From: Peribacillus kribbensis DSM 17871
Lineage (GTDB): Bacteria; Bacillota; Bacilli; Bacillales; DSM-1321
Length of the DNA stretch: 64,000 nucleotides
Reading direction: 5' to 3'
Assembly: GCF_000430765.1 (NCBI RefSeq)
Contig: NZ_KE387237.1
Span: 46,209 to 110,208 of the forward strand
The notes beneath the pieces were generated by a model. It saw only the letters and a program-made list of their open reading frames with translations. It ran no database searches and was not told the DNA's origin. The first letter of the stretch is position 1. Each line of letters opens with the position of its first letter. The position numbers were made by a program, and so were the translations under genes. Positions 8,197-17,212 of the stretch are shown piece by piece.

Positions 8197-10497
8197 TTAT
8201 TCAGTCATCTGTTCCTGAAGGCCGCCTTTTTTGAACTTTAGAATAAAGCAGCTCAGAGTCGCAAGCATTGCAGCAGCCAGGAATATGATTAAGACAGTGA
8301 TGTTATGCCACATGAAGTCAAAATCACCGGTTGAGATAATGGTTCTGAATCCTGCGACCGAGTAGGTCATAGGAAGGTATTTGGCGATGTGCTGCAGGAC
8401 TTGCGGCACAAGTTCGATTGGATACGTTCCTGCGCTGGAGATCAGCTGCAAGACCAGAACGAGTATGGCCATGAATCGGCCGGGATTGTCCAGTGCCGTA
8501 ACAAGGAATTGGACGATCGCCAGGAATGTCCAGCTGGTGAGGATGCTGAGCATGATAAAGTATGGAATACTTTGGACTTCAAGACCCAGGGCCAAAAGAA
8601 GGACAGCATCTGCCAGGAGGGCCTGGAATATACCGATGACCAGAACCACGCCTGCTTTTCCTGCAAACCAGCTGAAGCCGCTTTTAGGCAATAAAGCTGG
8701 TTTCCTCATTGGGAATATGACGGATGTCACCAGGGATCCTACGAATAAGCTTAATGGCAGGAAGTAAGGAGCGAAACCTGTTCCGTAATTGGGAACGTGG
8801 TGAAGTCTTTCCTCCTTTATGGATACTGGCTTAGCAAACATATCATACACAGAATTATTCGCTTTGACTTTTCCAGTTTCCTCGGCTCCATCCTTTAATT
8901 TTCCTTGAAGCTCCTGAGCACCGGATGACAGCTTATCCATGCCGCTGACCAAAGATCCGCTTCCTCCGTTAAGCTGGTCCATTCCGTTCAACAGGGTGCG
9001 GGATCCAGTGGAGAGCTGGTCCATTCCATTTACCAGCTGGTCAGCTCCGCCTGATAATTTTTCAGCACCCCTTGCTAATTTTGCGGAGCCTTGATATAAA
9101 CCATCCGCTCCTGCTTCCAGTTTATTTGAACCTTCCTCAAGTGAATCGAGTCCCGAAGCAAGGTTCAAGCTTCCGTCCTTCAACTTTTGGCCGGCAGTTT
9201 TGGCTTCATTCAGCTTTTCTCCATATTGAGAGAGACCAAGAACGATGCTTTGCTGCCCGCTGTCAGCCTGGCTCGCTCCATCCGCAAGCTTATCACTGCC
9301 GCTCTTGATCTGTGAGGCAGAAGAAGTGAGGCCGTTTAATCCGCCTGTTACCTGCTGGCTGCCATCCGCCAGCTTTTGGAGCTCCTCTTTTAAGAGGGTA
9401 AGCTGGGCCTTGGACTCAGGATCGCCTGCTGCTTTTATCATGGCATCTACCTGTGTGACTGCCTGGCTTAATCCGCCGCTTACCCGTTCAGATCCCGACT
9501 GGGTCTGTTTAGCGCCTTCCTGCCATTTTGATAAGCTGGTTGAAAGCTGGGCTGCGCCTCCGCTCAGGTCCTTCGTTCCTCCCTGAACCTTTTCAGCTCC
9601 CTGCAGCAGCTTGGTCTGGCCATCCTTCAATCGATCAAAACCTCCGCTGAACTGATCAATGCCTGAGGCAAGGTTACGGGCACTCTGGGAGGCGGAATGA
9701 ATACCGCTGGTAAAGGTAATGGAGTTTTCAGCAAGCTTTTTCAGGTTCTCCTCGAGGGACTTCGATCCTGTTTCAACACTTGCTATTCCATCCTTGATAT
9801 TTTTCGATCCGATTAACGCTGTATGAATTCCATCCTCTAAGGATGCAGCGCCTTCTTCCGCAGAGTGAATGCCTTTTTGAATCGAGCCTGCACCATTTTT
9901 AGCAGAGTCGATTCCATTATGGAGCTCTCCGGCTCCTTCGCTTGCATCCTTAAATCCTGTTGAAACATCCTTGATATTTTTAAGCATAGACTCGGCATAC
10001 GTTCTGGTCACTGCGCTTGAAACTTCTTGTTTTATTTTTTCTACAGCAGAATCCCCGATTTTAGAGGTCAGGTAGTTGGACCCTTCATTAGGAGTATAGA
10101 TCATTTCAAGATTTTTAGGATCCTCGGACTGCAGAGTAGCGGCATCTTTAGAAAAATCCTCTGGAATCTCCAGTTTCATATAATACTTTTGGTCCTGAAG
10201 ACCTCTGTCCGCCTGCTCTTTGGATACGAAGTGCCAGTCGAAATTCTTCTTGTCCTTTAATTTCTTCACTAAATCCTGACCAACCGTCAGTTTTTTTCCA
10301 TTATAATCTGCGCCTTTATCCTGATTGACTACGGCAACCGGCAGCTGATCCACCTTGCCATAGGGATCCCAAAAGGCCCATAGGTAAGCGCCTGAATAAA
10401 TCAAGGGGATAAATAATATGGCGATGACAGCAATGAGCAGCTTTCTAGTTTTAAAGATTTGCAGATACTCACCTTTCAACGAACGCAGTGCTGACAT
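8197..10497 (-). CDS. yhgE: YhgE/Pip family membrane protein
   Basis: A 766-residue protein with the family's layout: an N-terminal membrane helix (about 20-42), an extracellular domain starting WDPYGKVDQLPVAVVNQD (about 48-66), a long central part (about 170-560) made of repeats in which Gly-Ala and Leu recur every 7-11 residues (GA..L..G...L..G), and five or so C-terminal helices (about 580-760) of ABC-2 type. Relatives are B. subtilis YhgE and the lactococcal phage-infection protein Pip; some are linked to secretion or type VII loci. The cellular function is unsettled. No yhgD-like TetR gene adjoins it, but operator-like inverted repeats lie upstream (10530-10546, 10609-10633). The symbol means family likeness, not proven orthology. 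Confidence 0.8.
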   Translation of the reverse strand: MSALRSLKGEYLQIFKTRKLLIAVIAILFIPLIYSGAYLWAFWDPYGKVDQLPVAVVNQDKGADYNGKKLTVGQDLVKKLKDKKNFDWHFVSKEQADRGLQDQKYYMKLEIPEDFSKDAATLQSEDPKNLEMIYTPNEGSNYLTSKIGDSAVEKIKQEVSSAVTRTYAESMLKNIKDVSTGFKDASEGAGELHNGIDSAKNGAGSIQKGIHSAEEGAASLEDGIHTALIGSKNIKDGIASVETGSKSLEENLKKLAENSITFTSGIHSASQSARNLASGIDQFSGGFDRLKDGQTKLLQGAEKVQGGTKDLSGGAAQLSTSLSKWQEGAKQTQSGSERVSGGLSQAVTQVDAMIKAAGDPESKAQLTLLKEELQKLADGSQQVTGGLNGLTSSASQIKSGSDKLADGASQADSGQQSIVLGLSQYGEKLNEAKTAGQKLKDGSLNLASGLDSLEEGSNKLEAGADGLYQGSAKLARGAEKLSGGADQLVNGMDQLSTGSRTLLNGMDQLNGGSGSLVSGMDKLSSGAQELQGKLKDGAEETGKVKANNSVYDMFAKPVSIKEERLHHVPNYGTGFAPYFLPLSLFVGSLVTSVIFPMRKPALLPKSGFSWFAGKAGVVLVIGIFQALLADAVLLLALGLEVQSIPYFIMLSILTSWTFLAIVQFLVTALDNPGRFMAILVLVLQLISSAGTYPIELVPQVLQHIAKYLPMTYSVAGFRTIISTGDFDFMWHNITVLIIFLAAAMLATLSCFILKFKKGGLQEQMTE

Positions 10498-10529
10498 AAG
10501 TTCACCTTGCCTTCCAGTTATTAAAATAA

Positions 10530-10546
10530 ATGACTGTTTTATTCAT
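10530..10546. promoter_or_regulatory. Second operator-like inverted repeat before the yhgE-like gene
   Basis: ATGACT, five bases, ATTCAT: an imperfect copy of the 10609-10633 arms, in the 5' UTR of the yhgE-like gene. Spacing differs from the first site, so this is weaker. Confidence 0.25.
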
Positions 10547-10608
10547 ATGGTCAAAGAAGCTAAAAAAAATAGGGAATGGCCCTTGGCTGCTTTGATTAGG
10601 ATTTTAAA

Positions 10609-10633
10609 ATGACTAAATTTCGAAACCAGTCAT
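10609..10633. promoter_or_regulatory. Operator-like inverted repeat at the yhgE-like transcription start
   Basis: ATGACT (10609-10614) and its exact inverse AGTCAT (10628-10633), 13 bases apart. The predicted minus-strand start (about 10632) lies inside it, which is where a repressor would act. Confidence 0.45.
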
Positions 10634-10638
10634 ATTTC

Positions 10639-10667
10639 ATTATAAAAATATATCACACCCATCACAA
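10639..10667 (-). promoter_or_regulatory. Sigma-A promoter of the yhgE-like gene
   Basis: On the minus strand TTGTGA (10662-10667), 17 bases, TATAAT (10639-10644). Confidence 0.6.
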
Positions 10668-10782
10668 GTAAACAACTAATTATAGCCGGTTTTAGGGAAA
10701 GCTATAAAGGAAAGGCAGCCCTATTTATCATCCGCTTTAATCTGGTAAAATAATGAGTTGTACAGGAAGGAAGGATATGGAT

Positions 10783-11325
10783 ATGCATTCAAACCATTTT
10801 TTTGCAATAAAGTTTCCGACGCAAATTAATAGTAAGATTGATGAAAAAGCCATGGAATTGAAAAAGGAACATTCATTTAATAAATGGCTTCATCCTGACG
10901 ATTATCATATTACCTTGGCTTTTTTGGGGAAAATTGAAGAGAACAAGCTGAGTAGAGCTTTGGAGAGCATCAAGCATATCTGCAGCGAACAAACGCCGTT
11001 TGGTATCGAGTTGTCTGGTATCGGAACCTTCGGGCGGGAAAGCTCACCCAGAATATTATGGGCTGGTGTAGTTCTGGAGCCTGAATTAGCAGCACTTCAG
11101 GCGAAAATCTATAAGGCTTGTTCGGGGGCGGGGTTTGAACTGGATAAAAAACCGTTCAAACCGCATATTACAATAGCCAGAAAATTTATCGGCACTGAAT
11201 TTAACAAATCATCATTAGGGTCCTTTCACTCTCATTTTGAGGCGGACGGGGTGGTTCTCTATAAAACGAATATGGGCCAGAGCCCAAGCTATGAAACAGT
11301 GGAGGAATTTCCGTTCGGGAGCTAA
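10783..11325 (+). CDS. thpR: RNA 2',3'-cyclic phosphodiesterase (2'-5' RNA ligase family)
   Basis: A 180-residue 2H phosphoesterase. The two catalytic HxT motifs are H42-I-T44 in DDYHITLAFLG and H128-I-T130 in FKPHITIARK, the spacing expected for ThpR/LigT. These enzymes open 2',3'-cyclic phosphates on RNA; the ligase activity seen in vitro is reversible and its role is unclear. ATG 10783 is chosen over ATG 10753 and 10777 because AGGAAGGAAGG (10764-10774) lies 8 bases upstream of it. It corresponds to B. subtilis YtlP and is followed after 37 bases by the ytlQ-like gene, as in that species, so the two likely form an operon. Confidence 0.88.
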   Translation: MHSNHFFAIKFPTQINSKIDEKAMELKKEHSFNKWLHPDDYHITLAFLGKIEENKLSRALESIKHICSEQTPFGIELSGIGTFGRESSPRILWAGVVLEPELAALQAKIYKACSGAGFELDKKPFKPHITIARKFIGTEFNKSSLGSFHSHFEADGVVLYKTNMGQSPSYETVEEFPFGS

Positions 11326-11362
11326 GACAGCATGAAATATCTTTGGAAAAGGGGCAAAGAAA

Positions 11363-12361
11363 ATGGGACAGCTCATCAAATTACAGGACTATGTTTCAAG
11401 ATATGAACAGGATATCTATCGGTATCCTGCTCAATTTGTCCGATTAAAAACTCAGCAGTGGACACAGGTCAAAGCAGCATTTTTAGCAGGGGAGCTGGAG
11501 GGATATCTTGCAGGGAGAGAGCCAGAAGAACCGGCTGCGGAAGAGGAGGAAAAGCCTCATGGGAATGTCCTCTCAAGATTTTTCAGCAGGTTTAGGCCGC
11601 TGGAGCCAGAGGATACTCCATTGCAGGAAGAGAAGAAGGAGGAGGAAAGTGAGCCTGGAATGGATATTCGGCTCAGCCTGCCTTCCATGGGAACAGACCT
11701 TGAGGATCTTAAAAGGAGCTTCCTGAATCAGGTATTTAAATTTCAATTAAAATGGGTCAGCTCTACGGCAAGAGAGAAATCATTCATTGACCAGGTCTAC
11801 TATTTCGATGAAAAGCTTAAGCTTTTCTTGCAGAGGTTTCCTGATAATTTCCTAGTTTTATATAAGCCGATCTTTATCATTAAAAACGCACCAGTGGAAT
11901 TGGAGATCATTCTTATATCTCCAACTGAGGCATTGTGCCTGTCCTTTATCGAAGGAGAGGAGGATGCGGCATATCTGGGCTCAAAGGAGCGGTTCTGGAC
12001 TAAAAAATACAAGCAGAACCCGGAAAAAAAAATACTGAATCCCATAATGGCTGCCTCAAGGACCTATGCTGTTGTGCAGGGGATTTTTACCGCGAACGGA
12101 ATAGACCTTCCAGTGAAGAAGGCTGTACTTTGCAGGAATGGGTACATCGACTATCCCGCAGCTCCCTATGATATACACATTGTGGACAAGCGGAATTATG
12201 GGCAGTGGCTAGAAAAAACGAGGACCCATTCATCTCCTATAAAAGGTATGCAGCTGAAAGCGGCACAATGTCTATTGGAAAGCTGCCAAACGACCTATCT
12301 GAGCCGGGCAGGCTGGGAAGAAAGTACATCTTCAGGGAATGATAATGGAGAAGAGGCATAA
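11363..12361 (+). CDS. ytlQ: YtlQ-like protein with a degenerate NERD-like core
   Basis: A 332-residue cytosolic protein. Residues 1-50 are helical, about 55-105 are a glutamate- and proline-rich linker, and about 115-300 look like a nuclease-related (NERD) fold: strand PVELEIILISP (about 173-183), then WTKKYKQNPEKKILNP and a final strand PVKKAVLCRNGY. The usual E-x-K or QxD nuclease triad is not obvious, so catalysis is doubtful. It sits directly behind thpR, as ytlQ does behind ytlP in B. subtilis; an RNA-related role is only a guess from that pairing. AAAAGGGG precedes ATG 11363. Confidence 0.65.
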   Translation: MGQLIKLQDYVSRYEQDIYRYPAQFVRLKTQQWTQVKAAFLAGELEGYLAGREPEEPAAEEEEKPHGNVLSRFFSRFRPLEPEDTPLQEEKKEEESEPGMDIRLSLPSMGTDLEDLKRSFLNQVFKFQLKWVSSTAREKSFIDQVYYFDEKLKLFLQRFPDNFLVLYKPIFIIKNAPVELEIILISPTEALCLSFIEGEEDAAYLGSKERFWTKKYKQNPEKKILNPIMAASRTYAVVQGIFTANGIDLPVKKAVLCRNGYIDYPAAPYDIHIVDKRNYGQWLEKTRTHSSPIKGMQLKAAQCLLESCQTTYLSRAGWEESTSSGNDNGEEA

Positions 12362-12628
12362 ATTAAAGAAGGTAGCTGCAGGCAGTAAAGACTTTTATAA
12401 AAACTGCATAAACTAGTTTATCAAGATGCTTTTTAGGTCAAATAGGAAATAAGAATGTGCCGGGAAAATGGACCCGGGCTTATTATCATAATTTCATACA
12501 ATAATTTTTTACTCTAACACAATCGTGAACCTGAAGCTGCCTGGCAGATTAAAGGGCGATGGCTTTAACCCTCGAATTTTCCTATAAGAGAAATCAATGA
12601 ACCTGGGAAACTATTAAGGAGGCAGACA

Positions 12629-14782
12629 ATGACTGGTGTTGACAGACCTTTTCAAGCATATTTAGATAAAATGGATACCATTGCAGTTCTGCTGCCCTAT
12701 TCTCTGAATGCCGGAGAAGCAGAAAACTTCACACTTAAATTGAATGAGACCCGGACAAGGCTCGATATAGTGGAAAGCCGATCCCTTGACACAGTCCGGA
12801 AATATATTTGCAAAGCTCCTGAACGCATCAGTCTTGAGAATTCTTACTTAGTGGAAGATTCGAAAGGCAATCTGACAGATTTACAGATAGGGGCAGTCAT
12901 CAGGACCAAGGAATTTGATGAATTGTATTATTACAGCGGCAGTGACCTCGGAGTTTTATATTCCATTGATCAAACCCAATTTAAAATCTGGGCCCCCACA
13001 GCCTCGGAGATCCGCATCCGATTGGAGGATCCCCTGGGGAATTTTCTTGGCATGCATTCCTGCAAAAGAGAGGACCAAGGGACCTGGTCCTGCAGAATAG
13101 CTGGAAACCTTGAAGGGATCCATTACCTATATGAGGTGTGCATCAATAAAACATGGCAGACAGCTGTTGATCCATATGCGGCCGCTGTTTCCTTAAATGG
13201 TGAATACGGGGTCATTATAAACCTCGAGCGTACACGTTCAGTGGGTCAGGTTTCAGAAGATTTTCCGCCAGCTTCCGATACGGTCATTTATGAAGCGCAT
13301 ATTAGAGATTTTTCCATCCATCCGGATAGCGGAATGGTTCAAAAAGGAAAGTATACGGGCTTTATCGAAACTGGGACCAGGACGTCACAGGGAGGATCCA
13401 CAGGGCTGGATTATTTGGCCGAATTGGGAATCACTCATGTAGAGCTCCAGCCGGTCAATGATTTTGCAGGGATTGATGAATTAAATCCCTTAGAACAATA
13501 CAATTGGGGATATAATCCAGTTCATTTTAACGCGCCTGAGGGCTCGTACAGCACAAGCCCTTGGAACCCCTATTCGAGGATCATAGAGCTGAAAAGCCTG
13601 ATATCCGGTCTCCAAAAACAGGGAATCGGAGTCATTCTTGATGTTGTATACAATCATGTATATGAAAAAGAATCTTCCCCATTTGAAAAGATCGTCCCCG
13701 GGTATTATTTCCGCTATGATGAGTTCGGGGCACCTTCCAATGGCACAGGAGTCGGAAACGATTTTGCCTCAGAAAGGGCCATGGCAAGAAAGTACATTCT
13801 GGACTCAACAGCCTACTGGCTTAACGAATATAAAATCAACGGTCTAAGGTTTGATCTAATGGGGATCCTTGATGTTAAGACCATGAGCGAAGTAAGGAAA
13901 ATTGCGGATGGCATCCGTAAAAACATTATCATTTTAGGGGAGGGATGGGACCTTAATACACCTCTTGCACAGAATGAAAAGGCAGTTATTAAAAATGCGG
14001 ATCAACTGCCGGGGATTGCTTTTTTTAATGATTGGTTCAGAGATACAATCAAAGGGAGCACCTTTAATTTGTTTGACAGGGGTTTTATCTTAGGTAACAC
14101 CCATAAATTAGAAGCGGTTAAACAGCTTATTGCAGGCAGTATACCGATGAACGAGGCACCGGGCCTTTTCAGCAGTCCGCTTCAGTCGATTAATTATATT
14201 GAATCCCATGACAATCATACCTTATGGGATAAACTGAGTTTATGCAGTCCTGAGGACAGCGATGAAATACGGATGGCGAGGCATCGTCTCGGCACCTCTA
14301 TGGTGCTGCTTTCACAGGGAATCCCCTTTCTGCATAGCGGACAGGAGTTTTTCAGGACTAAATATAATGTGGAAAACAGCTATAAGTCCCCGGATGAAAT
14401 TAATAGGCTGGATTGGGACCGGAAAGAAACATATGCCGATCATGTAAGCTATATGAAAGGCCTTCTCCAAATCCGGCAAACGCATAAGGCTTTCCGCATG
14501 GGAGACAGCGGACTAATAAAAAAACATTTAAAATTCCCTTCCGCTCCATCTAATACGGTCGTCTTTTTTCTAGAGGAAGTGGGAGATTATGGACCGTGGA
14601 GAAATATTGCGGTCATTTTCCACAATGGCCTGAATGCCAAGGAAGTTTCTTTCCAGCTGGGAGGAGACGGAGAATGGCTTCTCTTATGCGATGGGACAAA
14701 GGCCGGGGTCAATCCGATCCAAAAAGCGGATACGTTGTCATATAAGGTAGAACCGCTCAGCACCTATGTTTGGGTCCAGTAA
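12629..14782 (+). CDS. amyX: Type I pullulanase AmyX (GH13)
   Basis: This 717-residue debranching enzyme cleaves alpha-1,6 links in pullulan, glycogen and branched oligosaccharides. It has the type I pullulanase heptapeptide YNWGYNP (residues 291-297) and the GH13 catalytic residues: nucleophile D409 in GLRFDLMG, acid/base E438 in ILGEGWD, and D528 in ESHDNH. An N-terminal carbohydrate-binding-like part and a CBM48 domain (FKIWAPTASEIRIRLEDP, about residue 115) precede the barrel. There is no signal peptide, so the enzyme is cytosolic, matching a role in glycogen or imported maltodextrin breakdown. AGGAGG lies before ATG 12629. The gene is not linked here to other sugar genes. Confidence 0.93.
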   Translation: MTGVDRPFQAYLDKMDTIAVLLPYSLNAGEAENFTLKLNETRTRLDIVESRSLDTVRKYICKAPERISLENSYLVEDSKGNLTDLQIGAVIRTKEFDELYYYSGSDLGVLYSIDQTQFKIWAPTASEIRIRLEDPLGNFLGMHSCKREDQGTWSCRIAGNLEGIHYLYEVCINKTWQTAVDPYAAAVSLNGEYGVIINLERTRSVGQVSEDFPPASDTVIYEAHIRDFSIHPDSGMVQKGKYTGFIETGTRTSQGGSTGLDYLAELGITHVELQPVNDFAGIDELNPLEQYNWGYNPVHFNAPEGSYSTSPWNPYSRIIELKSLISGLQKQGIGVILDVVYNHVYEKESSPFEKIVPGYYFRYDEFGAPSNGTGVGNDFASERAMARKYILDSTAYWLNEYKINGLRFDLMGILDVKTMSEVRKIADGIRKNIIILGEGWDLNTPLAQNEKAVIKNADQLPGIAFFNDWFRDTIKGSTFNLFDRGFILGNTHKLEAVKQLIAGSIPMNEAPGLFSSPLQSINYIESHDNHTLWDKLSLCSPEDSDEIRMARHRLGTSMVLLSQGIPFLHSGQEFFRTKYNVENSYKSPDEINRLDWDRKETYADHVSYMKGLLQIRQTHKAFRMGDSGLIKKHLKFPSAPSNTVVFFLEEVGDYGPWRNIAVIFHNGLNAKEVSFQLGGDGEWLLLCDGTKAGVNPIQKADTLSYKVEPLSTYVWVQ

Positions 14783-14857
14783 GAAAATCCTTCCCCCTCT
14801 TGACGGCTAAACCTATTTTCATCTAAAATTTACAAGATAGCTATTTTGTCGCTCGTT

Positions 14858-14888
14858 AGAAACAAAAGCGGCCGGCTGTCTTTTTTGT
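14858..14888 (+). terminator. Possible amyX terminator
   Basis: AACAAAAG can pair with CTTTTTTGTT around a GC-rich loop (CGGCCGGC); imperfect. The repeat at 14912 might also end transcription. Confidence 0.35.
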
Positions 14889-14911
14889 TGGCTGTTTTTT
14901 TATAAGGTTTT

Positions 14912-15042
14912 TAGGTTGATTACGTTCCAGGATGCCCGCTTTCCGCGGGGCGGGCGTTGGGCCTCCTCGGCGAAGCGCCTGCGGGGTCTCACCTATCCCG
15001 CTAATCCCGCAGGAGTATCATACCTGGAACGTAATCAACCTA
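14912..15042 (-). repeat. Interspersed palindromic repeat, copy A
   Basis: 131 bases bounded by perfect 20-base inverted ends (TAGGTTGATTACGTTCCAGG and its inverse at 15023-15042). Inside, in inverse orientation, is the core also found at 20617-20643 and 51007-51034 (here 14988-15015). GC-rich, unlike the surrounding gap; no ORF. The rest of the 14783-15223 gap is AT-rich with nothing recognised. Confidence 0.85.
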
Positions 15043-15223
15043 GTTTAACAGAGGGTATTCATCCTTAAAGACGTTAAATACAACAATCTATTAGTAAATA
15101 GCCCTTTTTATTTACTTATAGACTTGAAAAGTATTTGAATATATTGCCAATGGATATAAATAATACAAAAAATCGGGGCCGGCTGTATGCCCTGTTAATC
15201 CGTTAAAATTGAAGGTGAACCAT

Positions 15224-16000
15224 TTGGAATATTTATTAGGCCGGGATTGGGAAATATCTCCTGCCGGGGGAGCAACAGGAGAAGCCTTCATTGCCAAAAA
15301 TGATGATCAGAAGCTTTTTCTTAAAAGAAATTCATCTCCATTTCTTGCGGTTCTTTCAGCCGAGGGGATTGTCCCAAAGCTGGTCTGGACCAAGAGGCTG
15401 GAAAACGGGGATGTAATTACCGCCCAGCACTGGCTAAGCAGCAGAGAGCTTAAACCTCAAGAAATGAATGATGAAAATGTGGCGAAATTGCTGTGGAAAA
15501 TCCATCAATCCCACCCGCTGTTAAATATGCTTAAAAGGATGGGGAAGGCTCCCCTAAAACCTGAAGCGCTATTAAAACAGCTGGAGTCCTCTCTAAATGA
15601 AGATTTGGGGGATGAGCCGATTGTGGTGAAATCACTCGACTTCCTTAAAAGGAATGTGGATGCGATTCAATGTGAAGAGCATGTTGTCTGCCATTCGGAC
15701 GTCAATCATAACAATTGGCTTCTTTCGGATGAACAGGAACTTTATCTAATCGACTGGGATGGGGCCATGATAGCAGATCCCGCCATTGATTTAGGTATGC
15801 TTCTGTACTGGTATGTCCCTAAAGAGGAATGGGCTGCATGGCTCAGGATGTATGGAGCGGAGCTTACGCCACATCTTGAACTCCGCATGAAATGGTATGT
15901 GATCTGCCAGACGATTATTTCCATCCAGTGGCATCTGGAGAAGGACAGGATTGAAGAAAGCACACGCTGGCTCCAATCCCTTGAGAAGATGATGGACTAA
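15224..16000 (+). CDS. ytmP: Aminoglycoside/choline kinase-like phosphotransferase YtmP
   Basis: A protein of about 258 residues of the APH/choline kinase fold. The P-loop-like start is PAGGATGEAF; the catalytic loop is CHSDVNHNNW (H-x-D-x-x-x-x-N) and the magnesium motif is LIDWDGAMIADP. These indicate ATP-dependent phosphorylation of a small hydroxylated substrate, which is unknown. The start is uncertain: TTG 15224 has GAAGGTGA 5 bases upstream and gives MEYLLGRDW, so I prefer it; TTG 15209 and GTG 15215 are alternatives without a good ribosome binding site. ytzH converges on its end with a 4-base overlap, and trmB follows, an order conserved in B. subtilis. Confidence 0.82.
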   Translation: MEYLLGRDWEISPAGGATGEAFIAKNDDQKLFLKRNSSPFLAVLSAEGIVPKLVWTKRLENGDVITAQHWLSSRELKPQEMNDENVAKLLWKIHQSHPLLNMLKRMGKAPLKPEALLKQLESSLNEDLGDEPIVVKSLDFLKRNVDAIQCEEHVVCHSDVNHNNWLLSDEQELYLIDWDGAMIADPAIDLGMLLYWYVPKEEWAAWLRMYGAELTPHLELRMKWYVICQTIISIQWHLEKDRIEESTRWLQSLEKMMD

Positions 16001-16275
16001 CTGAATTGTCCAATGTCTTCTATCCATTGAGATATCTGGCTTTGATGCGATAGGATGTGGCCATCCAGATCGGTGGAATTCCTGCCATTTTGGCTGTAAC
16101 GGTAAACTTCCTCTAGGATGGTTTTTACTCCCGTGTCAATATTCGCATTTACCATGAGGGATTTAATAAGCCTTTCCAATTGTTCACACTCGGCGACAGA
16201 GCCGCAGCAGTCAGTCTGATGATCATTTAATATATCGGTTAACAGGGACATCTGATGTTCGCATGAAAGCGGCAT
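15997..16275 (-). CDS. ytzH: YtzH-like small protein
   Basis: A 92-residue, mostly helical soluble protein with several cysteines near the N-terminus (C5, and CCGSVAEC around 23-30). It matches the YtzH family by sequence type and by its place between ytmP and trmB on the opposite strand. Function unknown. Its stop codon overlaps the end of ytmP by four bases. The ribosome binding site (GAAAGG) is weak and distant, so the start could also be ATG at residue 9. Confidence 0.78.
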   Translation of the reverse strand: MPLSCEHQMSLLTDILNDHQTDCCGSVAECEQLERLIKSLMVNANIDTGVKTILEEVYRYSQNGRNSTDLDGHILSHQSQISQWIEDIGQFS

Positions 16276-16361
16276 GAGCTCACAGCCTTTCTAGTTTTGT
16301 TAATAAGGTTCTTTTATTAAAGTCCCGATTTTTGATTGATTTTATACTGTCCTTTGAAAAC

Positions 16362-16386
16362 GGCTGTTCAAATCACAGCCTTTTTT
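16362..16386 (+). terminator. Plus-strand terminator upstream of trmB
   Basis: GGCTGT / ACAGCC stem, seven-base loop, six T. No plus-strand hairpin was seen right after ytmP, so this may end the ytmP transcript. Confidence 0.65.
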
Positions 16387-16450
16387 AATGATAAAAGGCT
16401 AATTTCCAGCATGATGATACAAATTAAGTAAGATATAAAGGAGTGTTACA

Positions 16451-17089
16451 ATGCGTACCAGACATAAACCTTGGGCAAAAGAGAAATTGGCCCAATTCCC
16501 TCAGTATGTCATTCAAGATCCGGTCAGCCACAAAGGCAGCTGGGCAGAAGTCTTCCATAATGAGAATCCTCTTCACATAGAAGTCGGAACAGGTAAGGGA
16601 AGTTTTATAACAGGCATGGCGAAGGCTCATCCAGATATTAATTACATTGGAATCGAGCTATCAGAAAGCGTAATTGTCGCAGCTCTTGATAAAATTGTTG
16701 AAGAAGAGCTGCCAAACATAAAATTGATGAATCTCAATGCCGCGGATCTTGAAGAGTGCTTTGCCAAAGGCGATGTGGACAGAGTTTATCTGAATTTTTC
16801 TGATCCATGGCCAAAAACCCGCCATGAAAAGAGGCGGCTGACGTATAAAGACTTTTTAAAGATTTATGAGAACATTCTTCCGGATAAAGGGGAAATCCAC
16901 TTTAAAACCGATAATCAGGGATTGTTTGAATATTCCCTGTCCAGCCTTTCCAGGTATGGGATGACTTTGACCTTTGTGAGCCTTGACCTTCATAACAGCG
17001 ATTTTGAAGGGAATATCATGACAGAATATGAAAAGAAATTTTCAGAACGAGGTCAAAGAATTTATCGTCTTGAGGCACATTTTAACTAA
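16451..17089 (+). CDS. trmB: tRNA (guanine-N7-)-methyltransferase
   Basis: The 212-residue enzyme methylates G46 of tRNA using S-adenosylmethionine. It shows the SAM-binding loop [10 protein letters not shown] (about residues 42-51), the GIELSE acidic end of strand 2, and the TrmB signature [20 protein letters not shown] (about 117-136). It begins MRTRHKPWA, as other Bacillus TrmB do, with AAAGGAG upstream. It is cytosolic and monocistronic between two hairpins. Confidence 0.95.
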   Translation: MRTRHKPWAKEKLAQFPQYVIQDPVSHKGSWAEVFHNENPLHIEVGTGKGSFITGMAKAHPDINYIGIELSESVIVAALDKIVEEELPNIKLMNLNAADLEECFAKGDVDRVYLNFSDPWPKTRHEKRRLTYKDFLKIYENILPDKGEIHFKTDNQGLFEYSLSSLSRYGMTLTFVSLDLHNSDFEGNIMTEYEKKFSERGQRIYRLEAHFN

Positions 17090-17098
17090 TATGCGTTC

Positions 17099-17130
17099 AC
17101 TCCAGAAGCCTCCTTTCTGGAGTGTTTTTT
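17099..17130 (+). terminator. Terminator of trmB
   Basis: CACTCCAGAA / TTCTGGAGTG perfect stem, seven-base loop, six T. Confidence 0.92.
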
Positions 17131-17212
17131 GTGTGCAGTATATTCTCCGCATTTTCTAAATTGTTTTAATCTTGTGATATGAAATGATAGAATTTGTATG
17201 GGAGGGATTTCT

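Noticed and set aside
8381..9586. Several long plus-strand open frames opposite the yhgE-like gene
   Set aside because: They mirror the biased codons of the repetitive minus-strand gene and have no ribosome binding sites.
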